Of a stretch of 64,000 nucleotides of DNA, positions 31,138 to 42,699 are shown in pieces; position 1 is the first letter of the stretch; each line of letters opens with the position of its first letter. Both the position numbers and the translations under genes were made by a program. Below the pieces are notes generated by a model that worked only from the letters and a program-made list of their open reading frames with translations, searched no databases and was not told the origin of the DNA. The stretch lies in NCBI RefSeq assembly GCF_036324505.1, contig NC_086368.1, positions 2,676,165-2,740,164 on the forward strand, given 5' to 3'. The DNA is from Eleginops maclovinus (Eukaryota > Chordata > Actinopteri > Perciformes > Eleginopidae).

Positions 31138-34100
31138 GTAAGCTGCTGAGTGCAGGGCTTCTATTTCTTTACTACTTAGCTGCTAGACCTAGCTGCATCT
31201 GAACACTCACTGACCTAGGCTACTTGTCAGTGGTTGCCTAGCTCCATTAGGCTATATGCTAGCCCCATCCCTCGCCGAACACAGAAAATACCACTGTCAA
31301 TTTTGTAGGAAACATAGCGAACGTAACAGTAACTATTTTCGGGATTGTTAAAAGTGTATTGCTTGGCGTGTTAACGTGACTTCGGTGTTTCAATGTCTCC
31401 CCCCCTCCATCTCGTTATGCTTGTGCTCTGCAAGTGCCACATAGCTGACAGTTCCCCCCGTCTGTTTTAGACTAGTGTCTGTCTCCTGAGTCTACTGTCT
31501 TGACGCAGAGTGTTACCATTTTGTGCTCGAGGCTTCAGATGTCTATGACAGAACTTATTATGTGCAGTTTCGACCTCGGTCTCTATTGGTGCCTCTCCAC
31601 CTTTTCCTGAAAGTGAAACGGATTTTATGAGGGGTTCCCCCCACACTAAAGCCAAATTATTTTATGCCCATTAGTTGATTTTTAAGAAATGTAAGTGACA
31701 ATAACATTCAGTAACTCACTTTGCAATGCTGATGATCAAGCTAGGCTGTATTTTACTGTCACCATGCCTGTTGCTCCAGCTAGGCTGTATTTTACTGTCA
31801 CCATGCCTGTTGCTCCTAAGGCCATAGTAAATAAAATACAGTATAGAGGTGTAAAAAAAAAGGGGGTTAAACATGGATAGGGTGTATGTGAGTCAATCAG
31901 TGTAGTTTCCCTGCACCTGATGTTTGTGTTTCAGGTGCAGATGTTTGTTGTCAGACGTTTGTTGTGTGTGCTTTTTGTTAAAACCGTTTTATGACAAATG
32001 CAATATATCTGCTTGATGAAATTACCCAAACCCTCACAATTCTATGTGCACAATAGAAAATAAAATAATTCAGAGAATAAAATTATTATTATGTCTGGTT
32101 TGAAATACTCTAAAATTGACTTAAATGTCTTTCTTTTGCTGTATTTATTTAGTGAGTCAGCATGTGGAGGGTGAGCTACCAGCAGCTAGTAGTAGCAGCA
32201 ATGAAACAGCCTTGCCAGGTAACAGTGCAGTGGAAGAGCAGAGAGATGCAGCAGCTCCTGAAGTGGCTGAGGATGTGAGAGTGAGACAGGCAGCAGAATG
32301 TGAGGTAGCCCAGCCGAGCTCTGTACTTGACAGTGACCTTGGCTTCTTCATAGATGCAACCAAATCTATTGAGGAAATAGCACAGGCTGTGTGTCAGATG
32401 TCTGATGGCCAAAAGTACAATTTGGTGAAAAACCACGTCAGACCTTCGAAACATTTCATTTTCCCAACTACATTTATTGGTGGGTGCAACAGGGCATTCA
32501 GGTATGATTGGTTTGAGGAGCATGGATGGTGGCTGGTTTACAGCATGAAACTCGATGGCGCTTTCTGCATATGCTGTGCTCTCTTTCTCAATGCCACAGA
32601 GAGGAAACAGTCAACTTCACTGATAAATGCGCCCTTCAGTAAATGGCATAAGAAAACGAAGATAATTGGAAGCCACCAATCGAAAGCAAACCATTTAGTG
32701 GCATTTGAAAGAGCAAAACTGTTTCGACAGTCACATGAAAACCCCAATACCCGGATATCAGTCCGTATGGACAGTGCAAAGGAGACCAACATCAAAGAGA
32801 ACAGGCACATTCTCAAGTGCGTTGCAGAGGCTGTTCTCTACTGTGGCCGTCAATGCATTGCACTGAGAGGATCAGCTGAGCAGCAGCATTGTAGTGGCAA
32901 TCCTGGGAATTTCTTGGCCCTATTGAAACTGCTTTCAAATCACGATGAAAAGCTGAAGCAGCATTTGGAGAAACCAAAGCTAAAAAATGCCACATATCTA
33001 TCACCTCAAAGCCAAAATGAAATGATTGATGTAATAGGGAAGCACATGATTCAGGCCAAGATCGTGGAAGAGGTCAGGCATGCTCAGATGTACACAGTCC
33101 TAGCTGATGAGGTCACATCCCATAATGAAGAGCTGATGCCAATGTGTGTTCGCTTCGTGGACAAAGACTTAAATATCAGAGAGGAGTTGCTTGAGATTTG
33201 TACTTTGCCACGGATCACAGGTCGCCACATTGCAAGCGCGATCAAAGATGTGCTGAGTCATCTAAGCATAGAGATTGCTGACTGTCGAGGCCAGGGGTAC
33301 GATGGCGCCAGCAATATGAGCAGCGAAAATGTTGGCGTTCAAGCTTTGATAAAAAAGGATGCGCCTAAGGCAGTTTATATGCACTGCAATGGGCATTGCT
33401 TGAACCTTGTCATTGCACGCTCTTGTGCTCTTCCAGTTGTGCGCAACATGATTGATAAGATGAAGTACATCGTCATGTTCTTCACCTGCAGCCCGAAGAG
33501 GGAACACCTTCTCAAGGAGGTTGTAGATAAGGAGGCACATTCTACCGGAAAGCGGAAGCCCCTGATTGACCTCAGCCGCACAAGATGGGCAGCACGGCAT
33601 GATGCCTACAGTCACTTCTACAGTGCCTTTGTCTTCATTATTAAGGCTCTGGAAGTCATGGCACAGGGTCTCCATACAGAGGAGTACAGTGAAGATGTCA
33701 CCAGTGGATGGGAGGGCAAGTACAAAGCAGAGGCCTATGGTCTCTTGAGTGGGCTACAAAACTTTGGATTCATCCTCACATTCCTCACCGTATACCAAGT
33801 TTTATCCCACCTGGCGGGCATCACGGTGAAACTGCAAAGCACCTCACTCGACATCATCGAGGCATTTAGCATGGTTGATGAGGTGAAGTCTGTCTACAAG
33901 GAGCTCCGCGAGACCATCGACGACGACTTCAATCAAATCTACGAACAAGCAGTTAGGATGGCTGCTCAGGTCAACGTGGAACCAACCCAGCCGAGAGCAG
34001 CTGGAAGGCAGAAACACAGGGAAAATGTACCCGCTGAAGGAGTGAAGGAGTACTATCTCCGGAACATGACGATACCCTTCTTAGACCATGTCATTTCAGA

Positions 34101-34602
34101 GTTTGAGTCCAGATTTAGTCCCCTCTCTGTGACCGCATCAAGGCTCATGGGCCTAATTCCATCTGTCCAGTGCAACTCAGATGTAACGGTGGACATCTCT
34201 GAAGCAGTCGCTCTGTACCAAGATGACTTGCCATCACCAGAGGTCATTGACCAGGAGCTGAAACGGTGGAAGTTGAAGTGGCAGGTCAAAGCATTACACC
34301 AAAGACCAAGCTCATGTGCCTCAGCTATCAAAGAGTGTGATGAGATGATGTATCCGAACATCTTCAAACTCCTGAAAATTGCATGCACCTTGCCAGTGAC
34401 CTCCTGCGAATGTGAGAGGTCTGCCAGTGTTCTCCGGAGACTCAACACATTCATGCGGAGCAGCATGGGAGAGGACCGCATGTCATCCTTGGCTCTCATC
34501 CATACCCACTACGACATGGCTCTGGATCTGGATGAAGCTGTCGATCTATACTCAAAAATGCACCCAAGACGATTGGAGCTGATGAGCGTTCTGATGCAAT
34601 AG
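31041..34602 (+). CDS. hAT transposase, two exons, 848 aa, no visible lesion
   Basis: Exon 1 is 31041-31137 (MGKKEDKERKRKKSAATLSQ, donor G|GTAAGC) and exon 2 is 32153-34602 (acceptor GTATTTATTTAG); the split codon forms Val33. A basic N-terminus leads to a TTF-type zinc-finger region (FCICCALFLN, residues about 165-220), then the DUF4371/RNase-H-like core and the C-terminal hAT dimerisation segment (TSCECERSASVLRRLNTFMR). Candidate catalytic residues are D351 (LADEVT), D416 (GYDGASNMS) and E787 (CERSAS), following the hAT pattern. The enzyme would cut and paste the element to 8-bp target sites. There are no stops or frameshifts over 2.5 kb. Expression is unknown. Confidence 0.9.
31739..31816 (+). 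repeat. 39-bp tandem duplication
   Basis: AGCTAGGCTGTATTTTACTG and the following 19 bp occur twice without a mismatch, in the transposase intron. Confidence 0.95.
32153..34602 (+). CDS. hAT transposase exon 2
   Basis: A single frame from VSQHVEGELPAASSSSN to MHPRRLELMSVLMQ, stop 34600-34602. It holds the zinc finger, all three candidate catalytic residues and the dimerisation region. Confidence 0.95.
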
Positions 34603-34979
34603 AAGCCATAGAAGAAGAAGAGGGAGACATGGGGGGTGGGTCATTTCACGTGAAATCAGACACTTTGGGGCCCAACCGACACAGATTTTAATCAAACTTT
34701 GTGTGCCTTCTTAGTGGTAAGGTAGAACCCCAGAACTGCATTTGCATGAATCTGGCACTAATATAAGGGAGAAATGGACTAAGAATGTTTTAAGTAAGAG
34801 GGTAGGGCACTACACATTCAACCTTGATTATGTCAATTTAAATTACAAAGAGATGGTTTTGATGCTGTTTGAAAGCTCTTTTCTGGAACACTTCAATTTA
34901 TATCATTATTAATTCATGTTTAAGTTTTAATGACCATACCGATAGTGTACTTCATGAAGTAATTCTTATCTATTTATGT

Positions 34980-35300
34980 CAACAGTGGAGAGATAGACAA
35001 TAAAGGACAGCAACAACAGACAGACAGAACAACAACAGAGACAGACAATGGAGGGCAGCAACAGACAGGCAATGGAAGAAAGCAACAGACAACTGAGGTG
35101 AGCAACAGAGACAGACAATCACAGATGTAGGAAGTTTGAGTAACACTTACATTTATATCAAATTCTTCATTCTTGTTAAAGTTTTAATGACTATAGAGAT
35201 AGCTCAATTGAAGCAATTCATGTCCATTTATGTTAACAGTGGGGAGCAACAGACAAAAAATGAAGGACAGCAACAACAGACTCACAACAAACTTGACGAT
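34980..35300 (+). repeat. CAACAGACA-rich degenerate repeat
   Basis: Irregular repeats of CAACAGAGACAGACAATG and GGAGGGCAGCAACAGACAGG between the transposase stop and the element's poly-A signal. Confidence 0.6.
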
Positions 35301-35743
35301 GAATAAAATATGTCTAAATTAAAAGATTTGAAGTGTGCTGGTGTATTTAGGGGGCATTGGAGTAGGGAGCCAAATGAAGTCCACTTTCGGGGGGAAAAGA
35401 TCCCCCCCCACCACAATGCTGGCTACGGGCCTGAAGTTGGTGATACTTGAAAGGATCATTGAAATGATAAGATCATTTAGTTATCTTCACACTCAATTAA
35501 ATGTGTAATGATGTCTCGACATTAAGGATTTGTGGCAGAGTGAGTTGAGTAAGGCTGCTGTTGTTATTTTTGCAAACTTGTAAAATGATCTATGGCTAGC
35601 GAGCTATCGCTAGCTAGTTAGCTTAAGTCCATTCCCAGGTGTCACTAAGTCATAGATAACGCACTGTCGCTAGTTTACACTTGAAATGGAATAAAAGCAA
35701 TCTAAAGTTAATGTTGTGTAAAACTTTTCTTTAAAAGGACACA

Positions 35744-38383
35744 ATGAAAAGGATAAGTGCCTCAGGGGGAGACAGAAAAATCAGCGCTTTTTTTGCCAGC
35801 ACCAGAGACCAGCAAGCTAGCACGACAGAGAATGTTGCAGACAGAGAAAGGGAAACAGAAGGAGCTAGTTGCAAAGCATGACAAGTACAGAAAGGGAAGC
35901 AAGTGGCAGTGAATATTCAGCAGACAAGTTGACAGAGACAGAGCAGGAGGAGGAGACTGATACTAGGAGAAGAGAATTTAATTACAAAGTCTGCCCTCCA
36001 GGTGAGTGGTTATCAGTAGCTGAATAATGGGACATGTTCGGTCGGGTTATGGCAAACAACAATAATTTAAAGGCTGGCCATATAATAAACATGTATTTAT
36101 TAAATCTGTAAAATGTTAATGATTGCATGTTTAGTCTTAAAAAACAACTAAAGAACAACATGTAATTGGAAGTGGATAGCATTTATGTTAAAAGCTGATA
36201 TTAATGGGATTCTTTGGTGTTTTACAGACATTTCCAAGTCCAGGGGTGAAGCTCCAGCTCAACCTAAAGTTAATTTCCCCAAGACACTCCAGGGAGACAG
36301 AAGCAGGAGCTTCAAGGGTGAGTGGTATGAAGTTCACCCCTGGTTGGAGTACTCAATATGTGAAGACTCCACCTTTTGCTTTGCCTGCAGGCATTTCAGC
36401 TTACCTGGCCATGAGTCTACGTTTAATTCAGGTTCCGGTTTCAAAAACTGGAAGAAAGCTACCTATACAGACGGAGGGTATGCTGCACATAGTAGATCTG
36501 AGCATCACAAGAATGCCATGCTAGCATGGAAAGAATACCAAATTGCAGAAAAAAATCAGGGATCTCTAATGGGGCAATTAAATAAAGAGTACAACAAAAC
36601 TGTTGAAGAGAACAGGGGGTACATCAAAACTCTTGCTGAAGTGGTTCTTCATTGTGCAACCGAGAACATTGCTCTGCGAGGGCATCGTGAATCTGAGGCC
36701 TCAAGCAGGAAAGGGAACTTTTTGGGTATGTTGAATATCATAGCAAACCATGACGACAAGATTTTGAAAAAGATGGATGGTCCCAGGAATGCTAAATATA
36801 CAAGTCCTGACATACAAAATGAGATTTTGTCATGCTTAGCAGAGATGGTGCGCACATCAATAATCAAAGAAGTCAAGGAAAGTGGTGCTTTTAGCATACT
36901 TGTGGATGAGACTAAAGACAAAAAAAAAATGGAACAAATGTCTTTTGTTTTGAGATACTATTACAATGGTGAAATCCTTGAAAGTTTTCTGGAATTCGAG
37001 GTAGCAGAGAAGCTAGATGCGGAGAGCTTGACAATAAAAATAATTCACCTCTTGTCCAAATATGGTCTAGAATATAAGACTAACCTTGTTGGGCAGTCTT
37101 ATGACGGGGCTGCAGTCATGAGTGGCAAGCACAGTGGTGTGCAGGCCCGAATTAAGGAAGTAGCGAAGCTGGCTTTCTACGTTCACTGTAATGCGCATTG
37201 CCTTAATCTGGTGCTGGTGGACACTGTGAGAGGGATCCCAGAGGCTGATTGCTTCTTTTCCTTATTAAAACAGCTGTACGTCTACATGTCTGGATCGGCA
37301 GTGCATCCCAAATGGTTACAGGTGCAACAGGAGATGTATGCAGGTGCACCCAGAGAGTTGCAAATGTTGAGTGACACACGGTGGGCCTCCAGATATTATG
37401 CTTGCCGTAATTTGTGGGATAGGTTGCCAGCAGTTGTGAAAGTTCTTGAGGAACTGGGTGATGAGAACAGTGGCGAGAGGTCAGTAGGTGCCAGAGGCCT
37501 TTTGCCTCAGATTGATTTCCAGTTCATTGTGTTTCTTGCCATATTTAAGAAACTTCTGGGAGATGCAAAATTACTGTCAGACATGCTCCAGTCTTCCTCT
37601 CTTGATTTGGCCAAAGCAGTGGATCTTGTGGAGGCACTTATTAGTACTTTTGAATCTTACAGGAGTGAGCAGCAGGTGTTTGGTGATTTGTGGGACACTG
37701 TTTTGGAGCTTGCAAAGCAATGTGATGTCTCTGTAGACACTGCTCCAAAACGTAAGAGAACACTAAGTTCAAAGCTACAGGGATACCATGTTCTGTCTAC
37801 TGTGGGCAGACAAGAAACAGGCGATGGCAAAGATTATTACAGGACAGGAATCTTTAATCTGGTATTGGACCGGATGCTCATTGAGCTCAGGAACAGATTC
37901 TCCAATCAGAATTGTGACATAATGCGTGGAATACAAGCTTTAAATCCAAGTAGCAGAAGCTTCTGTGACAAAGATAGCCTTTTTGCATTTGCCAAATTGT
38001 ATGGGTGTGACCTTGTGGACCTTGAGCATGAGCTCTACCAAATTAAAAGAGTTTTAGATCGTAAGATAAAGCAAGGGATGCAGAGACCACCTACAATTGT
38101 AGAGCTGGCAGCTTTTATTGAACCATACCAGGATGTCTTTGATGTTTTCTCCAGGCTTTGTAAAATTGCATTGGCAATACCTGTCAGCACAGCTGCTTGT
38201 GAACGCAGTTTTTCCTGCTTGAAGCTTGTCAAAACACACCTGAGAACTACAATGGGAGAGGATAGGCTGAGTGATCTAGGGGTGTTGAGCATAGAACACA
38301 GGAGGGCAGCGTCTTTAAATTTAGATGAGTTTGTTGATCGATTTGCTAGAAATCATCACAACCGAAGAATACAGCTGCTGTAA
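35744..38383 (+). pseudogene. Second hAT transposase (ZMYM1-like), frameshifted leader
   Basis: Exons are 35744-36001 (donor CCAG|GTGAGT) and 36228-38383 (acceptor TGTTTTACAG). From the ATG at 35744 the leader (MKRISASGGDRKISAFFAST) meets TGA near 35877. The downstream frame can start at an internal ATG, 35878 (MTSTEREASGSEYS), and then reads 759 residues without interruption. It has TTF zinc-finger residues (CFACRHFSLPG), a catalytic-type D in ILVDETKDK, D in SYDGAAVMSGK and E in ACERSFSCLKL, and ends NHHNRRIQLL. A normal start therefore gives a truncated peptide, but a shortened enzyme remains possible. It is only distantly similar to the 848-residue protein next to it. Confidence 0.75.
36228..38383 (+). 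CDS. Second hAT transposase, main exon
   Basis: About 718 codons in one frame from DISKSRGEAPAQPKVN to RRIQLL. All core hAT motifs are present; only the leader exon is damaged. Confidence 0.88.
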
Positions 38384-38617
38384 ACTAACAGCTAAGTAAC
38401 CAGCATCTGTCTGTTATACCTGCCAATTCTGCATCATTAACAGCCCCAACATTCTTTTGTTTTTCCTAAAGTGTATTATGTGACATGGGTATTGCAATGT
38501 TAGTACATGTCTGTTCTATTTAGACTTATCTGGTCAGCTTCCCAGACAGACACTCTCAGATATGTTCTCAAGAATTACAAAAAAGACAATTGTCAAATTA
38601 TTTACATGGATCTACCT

Positions 38618-38668
38618 ACACTCACTCACTCACTCACTCACTCACTCACTCACTCACTCACTCACTCA

Positions 38669-38767
<99 letters not shown>

Positions 38768-38805
38768 TTTGTAGTGAAACAGTTCAATGTACATGTTCTC
38801 ACACA

Positions 38806-38899
<94 letters not shown>
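38618..38899 (+). repeat. (ACTC)n and two (CA)n microsatellites
   Basis: (ACTC)n 38618-38671, (CA)n 38672-38765, then a 35-bp unique spacer and (CA)n again to 38899. CAATGTACATxTTxxCACA-like sequence flanks both CA tracts, suggesting a local duplication. Confidence 0.93.
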
Positions 38900-38901
<2 letters not shown>

Positions 38902-39477
38902 TCAATGTACATTTTACACATTGTTGATATTTGTTTTTCTTTATGTTTTATGGGACATGTGTGTGTGGTGACGATACAAAAAACCCAAACCACACACCCA
39001 CATAAAACAACACTAACCCCACCCCATCCCCAATCCCAACCCCTTCACCCCGAAACCAAACCACCATCCACATCCCACCCCATCCACAACAACACTTACA
39101 AACATACCCACAATCCCACCCCGCCGCATCCCCATCTCAAGTAAACCGACCAGGACCCCCCAACACAAAACTCAGCCCCCACGCACGCCTCCGCACAATA
39201 TCACCGCCCCCCAACCCAAAACATTGTATTAACCTAAACCAACATACAACAATAGTGTCCATAATAAGTTCAAAACACCAAAGTTAAAGGCTAATTGAAG
39301 CTTTATCAAAACTGCAGCTCTGAGAGATGCAGTGCGTGGTAGATATTAAAATAGATAGTTTTTGACAATCAAGTGCCACCACCACCCCAACACCAGACCC
39401 CAAAATAAAAGACTGCCAGAGCTATGCCCCCCCCCCCCCCCCCCCAGAAAATAATGTCCCTGCCTGCTACGCCCCTG

Positions 39478-40545
39478 TGCATTTTTGGATTTATAAAAAA
39501 AAAGTTGTATACCTCTCTCTCTCTCCCCGTGCACTTCTCACATTCTCGCACCTTCTGAAACTAAATTCCCGCCCGTGTGATGACAGGCGCAGACTGGAGG
39601 CTGTTTACCTTCAACTCTCAGTGCTGATGGCCCGCAGTCAGGACGGGTCTCTACCGTCACTGGTGTTATTGCTTTCACTTCCTGGTTTGCTTCTTCGCCG
39701 AAGAGTAGGAGGGGATTGAGATGACTCCCTCCCATATTTAGTTTTTAAATGTTGGCTGGTCCTTCTGTGTGTGACTGAGTATTCCTTTTCCGTGTGAAAC
39801 TGCCAAACTTGAATTAAACTGTATTTAATCTCTATGGTTGTTATAAAATATATAATGTTTCAATTACCTTAAAACCTACATGGTTGACATATTCCTATAG
39901 CGCACTGGTTTCTATATTTTAATGTTCTAACCAAAAATGCAGCTCTATCAGATATTTTATTTTTTGTTTCTGTATATTTCCCATCTTTATGAAATGATGA
40001 TCATCCATCCATGGATTAAAATACTCCAAGCTCTCCTCTACCCAGGCAATTACAGTTCGACAAGGATTAAACACTGATCAGGTACCAAATGTCATGCTGG
40101 ATTTGTGAGTAGTATGAATTAATACAATGCCCAATACATTTCAGTGTATGTGAGCATCACATAAATTAAATGCAAACCGATCAAGCAGATAGAGGACATT
40201 AGCGGCCACACTCTTATAAACAACAAAGGGTAAAGTTTAAGAGAAGGATAATTACGGCCTCAGTTTATAAGTAGCAATCTCTTTCACATGTCTATCCTGA
40301 CTCATGTTATTCTGTATTTAGCAAAGAATTTGAAGGAAAGAAATAATGTATTATTTGTATGTTTTTTTTAGATGGAGTTCATCACTGTATTGACGTGATT
40401 AATTTGCAGTGAGAAAGATGCAGTCCTTACTTTGATAATATTTTACAGGAGTACAGAGAACTGAGACTTTCATCACATGGAGCAACCAGAACCACCTGAG
40501 GCTCCATGCTGCTGCAGTGTTATACAGTATATAAGCAGTGGCTCA
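39478..40545. other. Intergenic, no gene seen
   Basis: Sequence between the hAT locus and a SINE. A moderately GC-rich stretch at 39530-39725 has no supported frame; it may once have been part of the cyb561d1 upstream region before the hAT inserted. Confidence 0.45.
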
Positions 40546-40858
40546 GTAAGTAGCGGCTTGGACTGGGAATCGTAGGGTCGCCGGTTCAAGTCCCCAAACA
40601 GACCTGAAAATATTGAAAGTGGACTGCTACTTGGAGAGGTCCCAGTTCACCTCCTCGGCCCTGCTGTGGTGCCCTTGAGCAAGGCACTGGACACCTCCAA
40701 TCCCCCCCTCCCCATTGCTCCCTGGGCGCTGCACAATAGCTGCCCACTGCTCCTAGTACTAGGATGGGTTAAATGCAGAGGACTAATTTCACTGTGTGCT
40801 CTGCTGTGTGCATGTGTGTGACAAATAAAGAGGGTTTCATCCTCCGATTCTTCATATA
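40546..40858 (+). mobile_element. tRNA-derived SINE with conserved core
   Basis: A-box-like GTGGCTCAGTAAGTAGC and B box GGTTCAAGTCC (40583-40593) precede a core found in many fish SINEs (GGTGCCCTTGAGCAAGGCAC, TGGGTTAAATGCAGAGGAC, TTTCACTGTGTGC). Family name not assigned. Confidence 0.7.
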
Positions 40859-41271
40859 AATACAATTAATTTGACTTTTAAATCTATTTAATCATGATGT
40901 ATTGTGAGAAGTAAAGTATGTGTTCACATGCTTGGCAAATAAAGGCAATTATGGTAGAACACAAGTTTAACCCCAACACTAGACAGTGTTTAAATAATGA
41001 TGTTGCTTCAAGTTCTGAACAGTGGGTGCTTCACACACATCTTCCACTCTGCAGCTCACAGGGTCCTAAATATCAGCCCTGCTCGAGGTGGGCACCTGAG
41101 ACTAGTGTCACTGATTCAGGATCTGACCTAGAAGGAAATGAGCTCACCATCTCCCCTTCTGAACCGGACTTATGGTTTTGAATAATGACCAGAAATGTTT
41201 TAGCATTACATTGTGATGTCATAATGTGTTCCTTTTAGATATAAAATGTCTTCACTTCATAACATATCCTT

Positions 41272-41480
41272 TAAGATATGTGTGTGTTTGAATCCCTGAG
41301 TTACAGCCAAAAACATGTTTGTGAGGTCACAGTGACTTTGATCTTTAAATTCCAGATTGTGATCAGGTCATCCTTCAGTCTAAGCAGACCTTGGTGCCAA
41401 ATTTGAAAAGTATTTCCTCCAGGCATCCTGAGATATCACATCCACGAGAATGGACGGAAGCAGGGACAGACAACCTGTAA
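41272..41480 (+). mobile_element. Interspersed repeat of common teleost type
   Basis: GTGAGGTCACAGTGACTTTG, CAGGTCATCCTTCAGTC, TTGGTGCCAAATTTGAAAAG and CATCCTGAGATATCACATCC resemble a very common fish repeat that I cannot assign to a class. Confidence 0.4.
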
Positions 41481-42699
41481 ACATGTAGGCTGCTCATGGA
41501 CTGTCTTCAGATTTGTGAGATAACATTAAAAACAGGTCATAGAAAACAAGTGTAAAGGACATTTTTAATCCAATTTTATAAACAAACATATTTAATTTAG
41601 CAGCATAACCAGATGGTCTTGAGGTATTTTTAAATCCATACTCTGAATTTCATCCCACCCTCCCACTCGCATACAAACAGACTTACACACCAACACATCC
41701 ATACTGCACACATACACTCATCCACACACACATCCACACTTGAGTCCTGTGGCCCCAGTCTGGAAATGAGCAGAGCGGGCTCCCTCTTGTAAGGCAGGCA
41801 CACTTAATGGTGCAGTTTTGGCTGTGGGACAGAAGAGACATTGAGATTGTTACTTTCATTTTGACACGGGTCTGTATATTCACTTCAGAACTGATGGATG
41901 AGTTGGACTCCTCTGACACTGTTTGATACTTCCTTTATGTGCAATGGATGTCTGAAACTCATGGGAGAGCTACAGCGGGGCGGTGGGGACTGAACTAAAA
42001 TCAGCTCGTTTAAATAGGACCATTCTCTCTGTATTCTGGGTAGCATGCAATTTGATATTCATACCTGATTGGCTTTAGCACCGAGCTGCTAACCTCACAG
42101 TTACTGTTGACTCCAACAGAGGAATAGCAACAGTTACTACGCCTTTTTACAGCACTATTGTGCAACTCCTGTCCTAAAGAATAACAGCTGCAGAACCACA
42201 CTGACTGTTATCAAAAAGAATGATGCATCTGTCCCACGCTGCCTCTTCTGCACTGTAACACGGTGACATGGACCATCTCGCCAAAGAAGCACATCAGGCT
42301 TTGCAGCATTAAGTTGATATTGGTGAAAGTAGAGCCTTTTTAATGGGTCATTTTATAGTTCTGGTGGGGAGCACGGGTGAGGTGCTGCAGATGAAGCGGG
42401 GGTAGTGATACAACACGTCTGATGTTGAAGGCAATTAATGTGTGGCTGTGTTATGGACTCGCTACTTTACATTTCGGTTATTTAGGTATAGGGTATACAG
42501 GTTACAGGTTTTTGTGGTCTCATGTGGTTCCGATTGTCGCCATGGAAACATAGCTCTTAAAAGTGGAAGTTGTGAAACCCCCCCCCACAGAACACCATGA
42601 CGACATGTTGAGTGGTGGCAGGATGATTCAGGTTCCTTGGCATTGTGTCATCAGCTCCTGCTGCTGTCCCTCACAGGGTCAGCCGTTACCTCAGGAACA
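41481..42699. other. atxn7l2 3' side, no gene seen
   Basis: May contain atxn7l2 3'UTR or a further 3' exon. A short frame-compatible piece after an acceptor-like TTTCAG near 41962 gives only about 23 residues, so nothing is called. Confidence 0.35.

Larger units (their letters stand above)
30353..35433 (+). mobile_element. Inner autonomous hAT transposon (Tip100-like termini)
   Basis: CAGGCCCGTAGCCAG at the left end is repeated exactly as the reverse complement at the right end (CTGGCTACGGGCCTG). AAGTTGG flanks both sides (30346-30352 and 35434-35440), a target duplication of 7-8 bp. The length is 5081 bp. It carries an open two-exon transposase and an AATAAA at 35302. A 306-bp MITE has inserted at 30544. 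Confidence 0.9.
30006..39477 (+). mobile_element. Outer hAT transposon, interrupted by a second hAT
   Basis: The left end is CAGGGGCGTGGCCACG and the right end, reverse-complemented, is CAGGGGCGTAGCAGGC. The flanks TGCATTGG (29998-30005) and TGCATTTT (39478-39485) agree at 6 of 8 positions. It contains a transposase gene (35744-38383). A plausible non-coding exon ends AACAG|GTGAGT at 30339, and an acceptor CTTTAAAAG lies just before the ATG at 35744, so the inner hAT sits in the leader intron. Without the inner element it would be about 4.4 kb. The termini match only partly, so the left boundary is inference. Confidence 0.6.

Noticed and set aside
41683..41919. Minus-strand frame as the missing last exon of atxn7l2
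   Set aside because: It reads into a simple repeat, and no phase-0 acceptor gives a conserved-looking tail.
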